A stretch of 64,000 bases of DNA from Ipomoea triloba (GCF_003576645.1 NC_044919.1:19184143-19248142), one strand, 5' to 3'. Positions 12,325 to 24,533 are shown, counted from the first letter of the stretch. Notes: generated by a model from the letters alone, not told the origin. Numbers and translations are program-made.

Positions 12325-12368
12325 GTCCCACATTGGTTTGAGAAGTGGTTTGCACCACTACTTATACA
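12325..12368 (+). promoter_or_regulatory. snRNA/LTR-type upstream element and TATA-like motif
   Basis: GTCCCACATTGG followed about 34 bases later by CTTATACAAG resembles the spacing of the plant snRNA upstream sequence element (consensus RTCCCACATCG) and TATA box. The same pair occurs in many plant LTR promoters. No snRNA body is recognised downstream. Confidence 0.25.
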
Positions 12369-12577
12369 AGAGTTTTTCTAAGGCTTATTGAATTATATAG
12401 CATAGAGGCTCTTTCTCGCGCGCAGGGGGTGCAAATGAAATCCCAAAATGAACTTAAAAAGGCTTGACTAAGGCTTGACTCTCGTGCGTCGAGTCGTCGA
12501 CACCTGCATGCACGAGTGTCATTTAGAAAATTGGTTGGCCTTGCTGGTTGAATTATGCCAAATTTTCATATTTTTTA

Positions 12578-13472
12578 CAATATTACGCAAACCATACCAT
12601 AATACTATCGGTCTGTTTAGGGCGAGAAGTTAAAACTGATGATATTGTTTTTATTAATATTACGCAAACCATAATACTATCGGTCTGTTTTGGGCGGGAA
12701 GTTACAACTGACGATATTGTTTTTATTAATAGTATAGATTGCATTGCAGAGAAATATATATACTGACTTACTACCATTAATTAGTAATTCTAGTCTAGAA
12801 TTGTATTACGAATATGAACGTAGAGAATAATATATTTTATTAGAAATTCTATTTTAATTTACAATTGTATTAGGGATAGGAATTGTATTACCATATTTTA
12901 CAATATTACGCAAACCATAATACTATCGGTCTGTTTTGGGCGGGAAGTTACAATTGACGATATTGTTTTTATTAATAGTATAGATTGCATTGCAGAGAAA
13001 TATATATACTGAATTATTACAATTAGTAATTCAAGTCTAGAATTGTATTACGAATAGGAACGTAGGGAAGAATATATTTTATTAGGAATTCTATTTTAAT
13101 TTACAATTGTATTAGGGATAGGAATTGTATTACCATATTTTACAATATTACGCAAACCATAATACTATCGGTCTGTTTTGGGCGGGAAGTTACAACTGAC
13201 GATATTGTTTTTATTAATAGTATAGATTGCATTGCAGAGAAATATATATACTGACTTACTACCATTAATTAGTAATTCAAGTCTATAATTGTATTACGAA
13301 TAGGAACGTAGGGAAGAATATATTTTATTAGGAATTCTATTTTAATTTACAATTGTATTAGGGATAGGAATTGTATTACCATATTTTACAATATTATGCA
13401 AACCATAATATTATAGGTCTGTTTTGGACGGGAAGTTAAAACTGAGGATATTGTTTTTATTAATAGTATAGA
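12578..13472. repeat. Tandem array of about 243-bp units containing the Helitron 5' terminus
   Basis: The phrase ACAATATTACGCAAACCATA starts at 12578, 12900, 13142 and 13388, with a short truncated unit at 12655. Each full unit carries ATTAATAGTATAGA, the Helitron 5' end read on the plus strand, so three or four internal copies of the terminus precede the real one at 13472. The apparent small proteins here are repeat translation. Confidence 0.85.
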
Positions 13473-13796
13473 TTAATAGAGTGGTACTTACTTTTGAATA
13501 ATATAGTCTAACATATTCGTAGTATATGTTCAATAATTATGCCAACTTTGATTGGGATGAGGTTCGAACTTAAGACCTTACTTATAGAAATTAATGGGTA
13601 AGTTAAAAGTTAACTGAAGGAGAATATTTAACGAAAAATTTAACAGATAATCATAGAATTAAGGATAAATTAGGAAATCTCAAGAGAAAATATAAATCTA
13701 AACAATCTGAACCATCCATTTGATTTAATAATTTGACCGTCATTTTTTTTACCCATTATAGGCCTAACTTTCTTTGGCTCTTATTAGTATATATAT

Positions 13797-14925
13797 AGTT
13801 ATCAAACGCGCCTTGCGCGATTAAACCAATGTCCAATGCCTATTTTTAAATTAGTATTCCTTAACCATATAATAATGAGAGAGAAAAAAAATGCTAAATT
13901 AATAAAAATCAAAGAATGCGCGTTGCGCTATTAAACCAATGTCCAATGCCTATTTTTAAATTAGTATTCCTTAACCATATAATAATGAGAGAGAAAAAAA
14001 TGCTAAATTAATAAAAATCAAAGAAATAGTCTCGATGCTTATATATTAAAACATAACGAAATTGTAAATAGCTAAATTACAACTAAAGTAAGTAGAAACA
14101 AATAAACAACTTACATGGGAGCATTTGTTGGTTTGTAAAGTGATATCATACATTCCAATGTCATTATCAAACACTATTGATTGAACCCGAGTTCCTTGCA
14201 TTTAGATATAGCATTTACAATGATGTTGGTGGTGAATGAGAGCATAATAATAATAATAACAATAACAATAACAATAACAATAACAATAACAGCAACAACA
14301 ACAACAACAACAACAATAATAATAATAATAATAATAATGAGAAAATTTTTACTATTTATTTACAGTTTCATCCACAACACTACATGCAATGATACAAGTA
14401 TAGATGAACAGATTATACAATAGATATATTTACATAACAATATGAGAACTACAACATTACATACAAGGATACAAGTATAGATAAACAGATTATACAATAG
14501 ATATATTTACATAACGATATTGAAGTTATACCAATTAATGAGTATACCATCATTGATTTCAAAAAAAATTGTAATCATTATGAGTACAAATACAAATAAT
14601 AGAATTAACATGATAATATTTTGACAATCATACCTATACAATGTCAAGTAGATGGTGTTTACAGAATATGTTAGGTTTAGTTTTGGGTGAATACCAGTGA
14701 GAAGGGCCGGGGAGGGGTTTATATAATGTTATTTTGGGTAGAATAATGATTTAGTTAGGAATCTATACAAATTTGTATTATAGAATATTGTCAATTTGTT
14801 TGAAAACTGCAATAAAGAAATAAATTGCCTAAAGAATTTAATGTTAAACTTCCGTTATATTTAACGGAAAGAATTTTGTAAAATTATAAATGATTAGGAT
14901 ATAGTAGGAATTTTATTGGAGGTTG
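13797..14925 (-). mobile_element. Helitron-like element related to 9099-10585, with duplicated 3' end
   Basis: The minus-strand 3' hairpin (CGCGCAAGGCGCG) and the following bases match the 9099 copy, but the terminal CTAG has become CTAT. About 113 bp of the 3' end is repeated in tandem (13806-13916 and 13917-14035). The interior is a shortened version of the 9099 element and has lost the RPA exons. A (TAA/CAA)n tract lies at 14243-14338. Confidence 0.6.
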
Positions 14926-16237
14926 CACAATAAGAAGAGCACAAAGTACAATATGTTATAACATTTTTTTATAAGTGTAGATAGTAGATTATTGTTGTTG
15001 TTGTTGTTGTTGTTATTTATAACAAATAATATGTTCATTTTTAGAAAAAATGAAACAAACAGAAAAATGCAATTTCTTTAACATTCAGTCTAACTGAAAA
15101 ATATATTTTCTTAATTCTTTATTTTCTTGTGTATATCTTCTCTCTTATCTCTTTTCAAGATAATTTTCGGATTATTATTACCATCATCAGCCAAACATTA
15201 GAAAATTAAATTATTTTTAAAAAATGAGCCATTTTCTGAAAATCATTTTTCAAAAAATAGTTTTCAAGTTTCTAAACAGATCCTTAATTTTATTTTTTAA
15301 GTAAAAAATTATAATCCACTTTTATTTTTTTTTTAAAAATTAATTGGAGAATATCACATTAATAATAAAAAAAAAAGAAGAAAAGAAGTAAATGTAGTAT
15401 ATCTTTTATGTGAATATTTCTTATCTACCATTAGATGTCGAAGGGTATTAAGGCCTTGTTTTGTAAATTGTGTTTTGACCAAACTTTGACGGGTTTGACC
15501 ACTATAGTGATTTGACCTTATCAAAGGTCCAAAACTTTGTTTAGTTTATCACTAATTTGGACATCGTTTTGAGGCCAAATCGCCAACTTTACAAATGTTG
15601 CAATTTGCAGCGTTTGACTTTGGCGGTTTGCCAAAAGGCCCAAAACATGATTTTTGTTTCCGTAATAGTAATACCATTCCCAAAGTGAGCATGAGACTCC
15701 TTACTCCAGTTTTATTTTATTTTATTTTTTTAATTATTAGATTATATTAAAAACTTTAAATAATAATAAAAATTATTATTTAAAATACAATTCGGTAAAA
15801 TATTGTATAATTCATAATTAACAATAATTTTATTTATTTATTTACATATTCATGCTATTTATTTAATTTAAAGTTTTTATAATTAAAAAATGGTATATAA
15901 TTAATATTTAATGAATTATTTTTATAAAATGTACACATATCTATATACGTCTTTTGACATATTAATCACTAATCATAAAAAGTTAATTTTACTAAACATC
16001 TCTATGTAAATTGCTAAAACAAGTAGTTGGTCAAAGCCACTAACACAATCCGCTAACCACTAAGTTACTAATTGCCAATTGCTAAAAAAGCCTAAGTCAT
16101 TTTGTGTTCGCTCTACTCATTGAAGAATATGTGAAAAATAATTTCCTACTCATTAATGATGTCATTATTTTTAAATAAGACATTAATGACGTCTTTCACC
16201 CTTTTTCTCCTTCTTTCTTACTAACTCAAGTCAGTTG
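14926..16237. other. No gene seen; AT-rich, possible MITE remnants
   Basis: It contains a (TTG)n run at 14995-15015 and a stretch starting TTAAGGCCTTGTTTTGTAAA (15449) that resembles Tourist/PIF MITE ends. A loosely matching inverse lies near 16085, too diverged to delimit an element. No open frame of note is present. Confidence 0.5.
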
Positions 16238-16396
16238 TATTAGGACTCTATGTATTTGAGTCAGATTATGACTCCCTATTCTAAGCTTCCCGTGATTCCC
16301 TATTCTAGTCTACCTGAGATTCTCTCATTATATATATATCCCTGTAATCTGTATCTTTGAACTATGTCATTCAATACAATTCATTCAGTTCTCATC
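16238..16396 (+). mobile_element. 5' LTR (159 bp) of a Ty1/copia element
   Basis: It starts TATTAGGACTCTATG and ends CAGTTCTCATC, and is followed at once by TGGTATCAG, the usual copia primer-binding site for initiator tRNA-Met. The 3' LTR at 19866-20022 is about 95 percent identical. The flanks AGTTG (16233-16237) and AGCTG (20023-20027) form a 5-bp duplication with one change. The LTRs are very short. Confidence 0.9.
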
Positions 16397-16436
16397 TGGT
16401 ATCAGTTAGCTAGGATTACGTACCTAATAATTATTC

Positions 16437-16900
16437 TTGTCATTTGTCCGCACCACCGTCTCGTCACTGTTCGTGCCGCTGAAATCATGCAACAAGGTGG
16501 TATCAATTGGGATCAGTTCGCGTCGAGGTCAGCAGCGTGATAGACATGACTTTAATGTTAAGTGTCAACTTTGTTCTGGTTTCGGTCACGTGGCACCCAA
16601 GGTGGTCTCGATGCTTTGATGTTCAATGCCAACTTTGTAATGCTTTTGGCCACACGGCACCCAATTGTTCTCTGCTCTTGAAAAACGGTGTCTCATTTGT
16701 TTTAGTTTCGGTCACGTGGCAATCGATTGTGTTTGGTGTCGTTCAAGGACTTCGAATCCTCAAGCTAATTTGGTGTTTCAGAACAGTTTGGGTGCCTCAT
16801 CAAATTCTCGTACTTGGTTACTGGACACCGGAGCTACACATCATGCAACTCCGGACATAGCTGCCCTTTTCTACCTCGAAGAAGTACACTGGTAATGACA
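16437..16900 (+). pseudogene. Copia gag remnant with repeated zinc knuckles and protease
   Basis: Gag is reduced to three CCHC-like knuckles in two reading frames: CQLCSGFGHVAPK (last Cys lost), CQLCNAFGHTAPNC and CLICFSFGHVAIDC. The protease active site follows as WLLDTGATHHAT. The main gag helices that normally precede them are absent. Frame changes between the segments show that the copy is dead. Confidence 0.8.
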
Positions 16901-16920
16901 CTTTACGTGTTAGTGATGGT

Positions 16921-18141
16921 ATGGGCCTGTCTATTAGTCGTGTTGGCCATGCTACTTTTGATACCCCATCTAGGTCTCTTAAGTTATCTAATATTTTCCT
17001 TGTTCCTGGTTTGTCAACATCTTTACTGTCTGTTCAAAAGTTTGCATCAGATAATAAAGTGTTTTTTGAGTTTCACCCCTCCTTTTTTGTTGTAAAGGAT
17101 ATCACTACCAAGGAAATTCTTCTGCAGAGCAGTAGCTCTGGGGGGCTCTATACTCTTCTTACTCCAGTTTCCACTCCTTCTGCCTTTTTGTCAGCTCGTG
17201 CTTCTGCGTCAGTTTGGCATAACCGACTAGGTCATCCAAATTATCGTGTCCTTATTTGCGTTCTTCAGTCATGTTCGGTTAGTGGCTCTAGGAATAATAT
17301 TCATGATAGTAGTTTGTGTAATCCGTGTCAATTGGGAAAATTTGCGTGTTTTCTTTTACCACGTGTTGAGTCGTCTAGTTTGAATATTCTTGATTTAGTA
17401 TACACTGATATTTGGGGTCCAGCTCCTTTCTTATCTACAAATGGCTATCATTATTTTGTCATTTTTGTTGACGATTTCTCTCACTACACTTGGTTTTTTC
17501 CGATGAAACTGAAATCTGATCTCTATGCTATTTTTGATATGTTTCGTACCCTTGTTGAGAGATCCTTTAATAGAAAAATAAAATCCATTCAGTCTGATTT
17601 GGGAGCTGAATACAAAAAGCTACATCAATCTTTCGTTCAGTTAGGGATCCATCATACACAATTGTGTGCGTATACTCATGAACAGAATGATCGTGTTGAG
17701 AGGAAACACAGACATATAGTTGAAACTGGTCTAGCACTCATGGCCCATGCCTCCATTCTATCTAAGTTTTGGGATTATGCGTTTGAAACTGCAGTATATT
17801 TAATCAATAAAATGCCATCCTCTATGTTAAATAACTCCAGTTCTCATCTTATGTTGCATAAATCCCCTCCTTCCTATTCCTTTCTTCTTGTCTTTAGTTG
17901 TCTATGTTATCCTCACTTAAGGCCCTATAATCGTCACAAAATGGATTATAGGTCCTTTCCTTGTGTCTTTCTAGGTTACACAGAGTCATTTAGGGGGTAT
18001 AGGTGCATGGACTTACAAACTAATAAGATATATGTGTGTCGACATGTCCGATTTGATGAGATGGTTTCCCCTTTGCTGCTAAGACTGTTTTGTAGGCTTC
18101 TCCAGACACTATGCCACGTCCTTGGGCCGAATCAGTGTTGA
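16921..18141 (+). pseudogene. Copia GAG-pre-integrase and integrase segment
   Basis: A pre-integrase zinc motif (HNRLGHPN and CNPCQLGK) is followed by the integrase core. The catalytic aspartates are in VYTDIWGP and IQSDLGAEY, and the Glu is in NDRVERKHR, where NG(V/L)AER is usual. The frame is shifted by one relative to the protease upstream and the reverse transcriptase downstream. A linker near 18060-18140 is where the second shift occurs. Confidence 0.85.
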
Positions 18142-19858
18142 ATCCATGTCCTCCTTCCATAGATCCTACTCAGGTGGCTCCTACACTCCCTACGGTGACA
18201 GAAAACGGCCTCGTGGCCGTCCGCGTGGTCGATCCACACGCTCAAATGAGCGAACTCATGCCATGGACACTAGAAGCAAATCTCGTGCTCCTCCTGCAGG
18301 CTTGACTGTACAGGTTTGTCCTACTGATCCCACATGTTACTCACAAGTAGTCAAGCATCCTGTATGGCGGGAAACAATGAATCAAGAGTTTAATGCTCTC
18401 TTACATAACCAAACATGGTGTCTTGTTCCCTCCAAGCCTGATATGAATGTTATTGGTTGCAAATGGGTTTTTCGCACCAAGAGGAAAACAGATGGTTCCA
18501 TTGAGAGACACAAGGCCAGGTTAGTAGCAAAAGGTTTTAATCAGGTTCCAGGTCAAGACTTCTTTGATACCTTCAGCCTTGTGGTAAAACCTACTATTGT
18601 CAGATTACTTCTCTCATTAGCTATATCCTCTGGTTGGGTGATTAGACAACTTGATATTCATAATGCTTTTCTAAATGGTAATCTGTCTAAAACTGTCTAC
18701 ATGAAGCAACCCCCTGGTTACATTGATGCTCAGTATTCAAATCATGTTTGCTTACTTAAACGATCTTTATATGGTTTAAAGTAGGCTCCTAGAGCCTGGT
18801 TTAATCGTTTGCACTCATTTTTGCTCTCTGTTGGCTTTCAAGCATAAAAACCAAATGTGTCTCTATTATATTTTTCTCAAGATTCTGCTTATGCGTACCT
18901 CTTAGTTTATGTGGATGATATACTTGTGATGAGGAGTAATCCAGATCTTGTAACCCGTTTATTATCAAAGTTGTCTGCTGCTTTTAAGATTAGGGATCTT
19001 GGTGAACCTGGTTTCTTTCTTGGTATTGAGACAGTTAAATGTGATGGTGGTATACTACTTTTCCAAAAGAGATATATGACTGATATTTTAAAACATGCTC
19101 GAATGGCAGAATGCAAAGCATTATCTACTCCTATTTCTATTTCGAAAACTATTCCTTTTAGTGCAGACTTATATGAGGATCCTGCCCAATATAGGAGTTT
19201 GGCAAGGGCACTACAATATTTGACTGTCACGCGCCCGGATCTATCCTTTGCAGTCAACCAACTGTGTCAACATATGCATGCTCCTACAGTTTCACACTGG
19301 GAACAACTGAAACGAGTCTTGAGGTATGTTAAGGGAACTATCACTTATGGTTTGCGAATAAGAAAGTCACTGTCTAGAGATTTGCATACTTTTTCTGATT
19401 ATGATTGGGCTGAATGTCCTGAAGACCGAAAGTCGACTAGTAGTTATAATGTGTTTCTTGGGTCCAATCTTGTGTCTTGTATTTATAAGAAACAAAGAAC
19501 TATTGCTAGATCTTCTATTGAGGCTGAGTACAAAGCATTAGCAGATGTTTGTGTTGAAGTAATTTGGATTTTGTCTTTACTACGTGAGATCAATGTCCCA
19601 AATATTTCCGTTCCTAAGTTATGGTTTGACCATCTTGGGGCTACATACATGTCTGCAAATCCAACTTTTCATGCGCGTACCAAGCATGTTGAGATTGATT
19701 ATCACTTTGTTAGAGACAGAGTTGCTGTAGGAGATAATCAAGTCAACTTTATTTCAACCAAAGATCAACTTGCTGATATCTTTACTAAAGCTCTGCCTGG
19801 TCATAGATTTTCTTTTCTTAGAGACAAGCTACAGGTTACTAGCTTACCTTGTGCTTGA
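18122..19858 (+). pseudogene. Copia reverse transcriptase and RNase H segment
   Basis: The RT begins around WRETMNQEFNALLHN and contains WVFRTKRK and QLDIHNAFLNG. A TAG at 18782 replaces the Gln of LYGLKQAPRAW, and a TAA near 18846 replaces a Ser. The frame then reopens with LLVYVDDILVM (YVDD-type catalytic motif). RNase H follows (FSDYDWAEC, SSIEAEYKALAD). It ends at TGA 19856, just before the polypurine tract GAGGGGGAG and the 3' LTR. Two point stops and otherwise good conservation suggest modest age. Confidence 0.9.
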
Positions 19859-19865
19859 GGGGGAG

Positions 19866-20022
19866 TATTAGGACTCTATGTATTTGAGTCAGATTATGAC
19901 TCCATATTCTAGGCTTCCTGTGATTCCCTATTCTAGTCTACTTGAGATTCTCTCATTATATATATCCTTGTAATCTGTATCTTTGAACCATGTCATTTAA
20001 TACAATTCATTCAGTTCTCATC
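19866..20022 (+). mobile_element. 3' LTR of the Ty1/copia element
   Basis: It matches the 5' LTR at 16238-16396 apart from a few substitutions and a 2-bp difference in the TA run. It is preceded by the polypurine tract. Confidence 0.9.
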
Positions 20023-21480
20023 AGCTGCAATAATTAGTATTTATCAACAACGGTTACGGTTTGACCTTTCATCTTTGACAATATAAGCAACAACTTGTTT
20101 ATATTACATTTGTCTAGAATACTAATGTTAGGATTACTTGTAATAGATTTTGATGATGTTGTATGTATTGATATAAGTACTTTAGACCCCTCACTCTTTG
20201 TTGTAAAAATAGAGAAGTTTCATAGTTTGACTAATTGGAAAGGAGCAACTTCGGAAGGAAGTGACCGGAAGAAAAGGTTTCGGAAAGAGTTAAATCAAAA
20301 GAAAGGGGTTTGGTATAAGTTTAAGATAAGAAAAAGTCTTGAAAGATCTTCTTTAATGATGAAAGCGAATTTTCACTTCATTCCAATCATGATGGAAACT
20401 CATTGAAGGATGTTTAAGGAAGAAGGATGTTTAGGAAGATCAACCTTGGAAGAAAATCATTCAAGAACAACAAAAAGAGTCATTTGAAGGATGCAACTTA
20501 TCTGAAACCTAAAGGTCTATAGATGAGACAAATTGGTGATAAACAAGATCATCTCCTTTTTACTTTGGAAGTGCTTAAAAGCTAAAACAGGGAAACAATT
20601 ATTACCTTATAGATAAGTTGCAGACATTATTAGATAGCAACAGATTTTAGGAGATTGTAGCAGCTTTCTATGGCGTGATCTTTGAAGAAACAAGACTAGT
20701 CACAAGAATGGAGAAACAAGTGAAATTAAAGCTAAGCAATGATTGAATTTCAGGGAAAGAGCAACAATTGCAAATAACAAATTCAAAATATGATAAGGAA
20801 GAATTTGGGGTGATGAAACATGAGAGTCTAATGCCAAACCTAAATGATTAAGGGGAGAAAATACCACAACCTCATGTTCTAAGATTATCAACACCAATTC
20901 GGGGATTATAATCCACTTTCGTGGTCAACTAAGCCCAAATTGAAGACGGGGTCGAAATTGGCCCACTTTCATGATACCTCAATTCCCTACAATAAGCCCA
21001 AACAATCCAAAATCCCTAAATTCCCTACTCTCATAGAGGAACAAAGGGTTATAAGAGGGGACTATGGAATGTTAATCCAACTTTCGCTACGATTGAATTC
21101 CCTTCAAGATTAATGCTAAGAATGTTGTGCACTACACCTTAACACAAGAATATATAGAATCTCCCACAACATGAGGAGCCCTAAATTGGGATTTCCCCCT
21201 TTTATTTATACAATAAACATCAAATAGGCATTAGAATCCCATATTATCTATTGGTCTTGGTATGAGGGGTTACAAGTCTAGAAGGGAGGGGGGGGTTAAT
21301 AGACTTGTATATGTTATTGAAAATTTTAACTATTCGGTTAAATAGATTTGAATGGTTAGTTCTTCACCGTAAACCTTTCGTTGAGTATGCACAACAAAAA
21401 ATTATTTTTACCCCTTTTGATAATTTTACACGTAATGTTTGCTCTTTCGAAATGTTAGTAGTTTTGAGTTTGGAAATGAA
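20023..21480. other. No recognisable gene; probable decayed retroelement sequence
   Basis: A 103-codon frame (20095-20406) has a basic second half and no domain that I recognise. The rest is A-rich on the plus strand, with phrases such as TTTTGATGATGTTGTATG that occur in many plant LTRs. Nothing else is supported. Confidence 0.4.
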
Positions 21481-21481
21481 T

Positions 21482-22816
21482 GCAGCAAAATAAAATATAG
21501 AGAGAGAGAGAGAGAGATTTTATAGTGGTTTGACTAACTCAGCCTACTCCACTATTCTTCTTTAAACTCCAAAGGAGGTTTGCACTAATCCCTTTAGTAC
21601 AAAAAGAACACTCAAGCCCCAAGATGCCCTTGAGTTTCTTAGGTTTTTCAATTCTACACAAGTTTACTCCGCCTCTTTCTATGTCTACCAAGTTGAGATA
21701 CAAGTTTTCAAAGAAAATTTCTTTGATTCTCCAACTAGAAGACTTGGCTCTTGATATTGAACTTGATCTTCCCTTGAACATCACAAGCTTCTATTATGGA
21801 TTTCTTCGTTTAAGCTCTAACTCTCTCACACTGGTCACGTAAATGAAACTTGAAAGCTTTAGAACAATTGAATATTTTCTCTTAATTGACCAACACCTTC
21901 TTCAATCTTGAATGAAGGTATTTATAGGCATTTTGAAATGAATCTATTAGAGGGCAACCTATTTCAAACGTCTTTTAACCATCGGGTAATGACCAAAGGA
22001 TAATTTGAATGGTTACTTTATGTGTCATATTTTCAACAACCGTTACACCACCTTTTTAGCTAAACTTTACTTTCTGTTCTACACATTTTGTCTAGTTTTT
22101 TTTTTAAAAGAAAATCATCCTTGAGATGTGAACCTAGGACTCCTTTTGCTTTGGTCACATTTTCTCATAAAAGTTCTTATGTTTAAGGTTTCAAACTGTT
22201 TGCTCAAAGAATGTCTCGAGCAGTCTTTTCAAACAATTAATTCTTACTCTTCGAGTTAATGCTTCGAACCGTAACACTCATAACCTTTCAATTTTGAATA
22301 ATTTTCCTTACTATTCGAACTCCTTCTTATAATCCCGTTCCACTCGACAGGTAAACCCTTCCACTATACTATTCGACATTTGCAGCCTTTTGGTCTTGAA
22401 CTCTTTGACTCTTTAACACTTCAACTCTTCGTCTTGAACTTTTCTATTCTTCAACTCTTCGAAGTTGTATTCTGACTATCCAAGACATAACTGTTCGAGT
22501 TACTATTCGGACTATTCAAAGCGAATGAAAGAGATCCTTTAAGTCTAAGAAATAAAATAGATTTGGGAACGAAAATTTCTTAACTTTTAGTATCATCAAA
22601 GTATAAATTACACTTGTGTTCATAACAATTTCCCCTTTTTTTGATGATGCCAAAACCTATACCAATATTATGAGGTTGTTTTTAAACTTGAATTGATTTT
22701 TCATTACAATTCAGCCCATAATTCGAGTTTGAAAAATATTCTAAGGAAATTTAAATACTTAAGTTAAAAAAAAAAAATTTAAACCAACACACATTGAAAA
22801 TTCTCCATTAATAATC
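21482..22816 (+). mobile_element. LTR-like retroelement segment, left of the MULE
   Basis: It starts with (GA)n, then ATTTTATAGTGGTTTGACTA, CAGCCTACTCCACT and a string of CTCTTCG-rich phrases. It ends with TTTGATGATGCCAAAACCTA near 22645, a phrase common at the inner edge of plant LTRs and seen again at 42748. A diverged relative lies at 29440-30460. No open pol frame is present. The MULE interrupts it at 22817. Confidence 0.45.
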
Positions 22817-23581
22817 TCAAAATAGAGCAAATTGTCATTTTGGTCTACTGAGTATAGGGGTCCTATTAATTTTGGTCCACGACTTTCAAAAGTGTTAATT
22901 GCATACCACGACTTTCAAATTTGTATCAATTTTGGTCACTCCGGCGAAATTGCCGGCCAAATGTCGCTGGATTATCTTAGGGGGGTGTATTCAATCACGA
23001 CTTTCATGAACTTTTAAATACTTTTAAAGTGATGAATTTTAATTGACTTTTGTAGAGTTTTTGTAAACTTTCCTAGAATCTTTTAAACTTTTATAAACTT
23101 TGTAAGAGTTTATAAATATCCATAGAACAAACATTTATAGATTTTTAAAAACTTTTTCATATTAAAAAGTTTACAAAAGTCATTAAAACTCTAAATTGAA
23201 TACACCCTCACAAACATTCCATAACTTCTATTAATATATTATCTATAAATTAGTGCATTGTAGAAATTAAAAAAAAATATTGATGTCACAAAAATAGAGT
23301 ATATTNAGAGGTGGATAATGCTTTTATATATACTATAGATTAGGTGTCTACAGTACCCTTATTCAAAAAAAACATTCATTATCAAAAAAAGAAGAAGATA
23401 TAGTTACATTAGTTAGCCAATCATATTAACTACTTGGGGAGGATTTGTTAATCATATTAACTACTTGGGGAGGATATTAACTACTTGGGGATGATTTATT
23501 AATCATATTAACTACTTGGAAAGGATTTGTTGAAAAGAGGGTATTCAAATAACTCAAAAATTGAAGCCGAAAAGTACCCAG

Positions 23582-23585
<4 letters not shown>

Positions 23586-23635
<50 letters not shown>
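23586..23635. repeat. (TA)n microsatellite
   Basis: About 25 uninterrupted TA units. Confidence 0.95.
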
Positions 23636-23637
<2 letters not shown>

Positions 23638-23705
23638 AACCTACAATTATATAAAATTATAAACATATTAATTAACTAAATTTAAAAATTATAAATTATA
23701 AAAAA

Positions 23706-23900
23706 TTTGCTGCAACCAGCCTTGCAGCAACTTGCTGCTGGTTGCAGCAAATATTTTTGTTGCACAGCAGCAATCTTGCTGCTGCTGTTCGCAGCATATT
23801 TATGTTGCGAACAGCAGCAGCTTGCTACTGTTCCATAAATCTGCTGCGAGCTGCTGTTCGTTCGTAGCAGATTCTTGTTGCTGCGATCGCAGCAATTATT
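23706..23900. repeat. GCAGCAA-type repeat tract
   Basis: Irregular repeats of TTGCAGCAA, CTTGCTGCTG and GTTGCGAACAGC lie on both strands, with local inverted matches. Small Cys- or Gln-rich frames in both directions come from the repeat. Confidence 0.6.
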
Positions 23901-24533
23901 TTGTTGTGATGGCAACAAAAAATTTGCTTGAACATAAAAAAAAAATTTGTGAAAGATTTGATACGTACCGTAAAATTGATGGAAAATTTGCTTAGTTTAG
24001 ATAGAGGAAAAAAAGTTTGCAGAGAATATTGAAAAGTTTGTGGTTGGAGGGTTGGATTTCATCTATTTATATTAATGAAGAGAAAGTCTATAGAAATCCA
24101 ATTCTGACAGAGTTTGTGAAAGTCAGTAACTTTTTGAATACTAGTAGACTTTTAATAACTCTATAAAAGTCTGAATCGAATACCTGTATACTTTTAAAGA
24201 GTTTATAAAAGTCTAAATTGAATACCACCAAACTTTTAAAGTTGATAAAAGTATTTAAAAGTTCATGAAAGTCGTGATTGAATACACCCCGCTTAATCTC
24301 TCCGATCAGGCTTAATTGTAGGGGCAAAAATGTACTTTCCATCCCTAAACCCAAAATAACCCAACCCAAACCCAACCCGGTTCAGCTCACTCCTCCCTCT
24401 TTAAACAAAGCTCAGTCCATTGCCGATCGAGAAAGAAAGAGAAGCAAAGAACGGACGAGGGTTAGCACCGAGAAGGAAGAACGGACGAGGGTTAGCAGCA
24501 CAATTCTCCATCCACTGGACTGTCTACCTGGAA

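Larger units (their letters stand above)
11606..13472 (-). mobile_element. Complete non-autonomous Helitron (about 1.87 kb)
   Basis: On the minus strand the 5' end is TCTATACTATTAATA. The 3' end is the hairpin CCGTGCAACGCACGG, GTGAAAATA and CTAG. It sits between host A and T. The empty site is visible: family-X copy 1 reads AATAAGATTAATAGAGTG, whereas here AATAAGA is followed by the element and then TTAATAGAGTGGTACTTACT resumes at 13473. There are no terminal inverted repeats and no target duplication, as expected for Helitrons. The interior has no Rep/helicase frame but has a tandem array at its 5' end. Confidence 0.85.
22980..24292. mobile_element. PIF/Harbinger-type non-autonomous element inside the MULE TIR
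   Basis: Inverted ends GGGGTGTATTCAATCACGAC match over about 45 bp. TTA duplicates flank it (22977-22979 and 24293-24295), and the intact right TIR shows the unoccupied target ATCTTAATC. An internal GAATACACCC near 23210 suggests nested or rearranged ends. The interior holds a (TA)n tract, GCAGCAA repeats, four CATATTAACTACTTGGGGAGG-like units (about 23410-23525) and one N at 23306. No transposase frame is present. Confidence 0.8.

Noticed and set aside
12325..12368. A U-snRNA gene promoter
   Set aside because: The USE- and TATA-like motifs are spaced correctly, but no snRNA sequence follows and the same motifs are common in LTR promoters, so it is kept only as a weak regulatory feature.
18907..19257. 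116-codon minus frame opposite the copia RT
   Set aside because: Antisense shadow of the reverse transcriptase frame; no domain.
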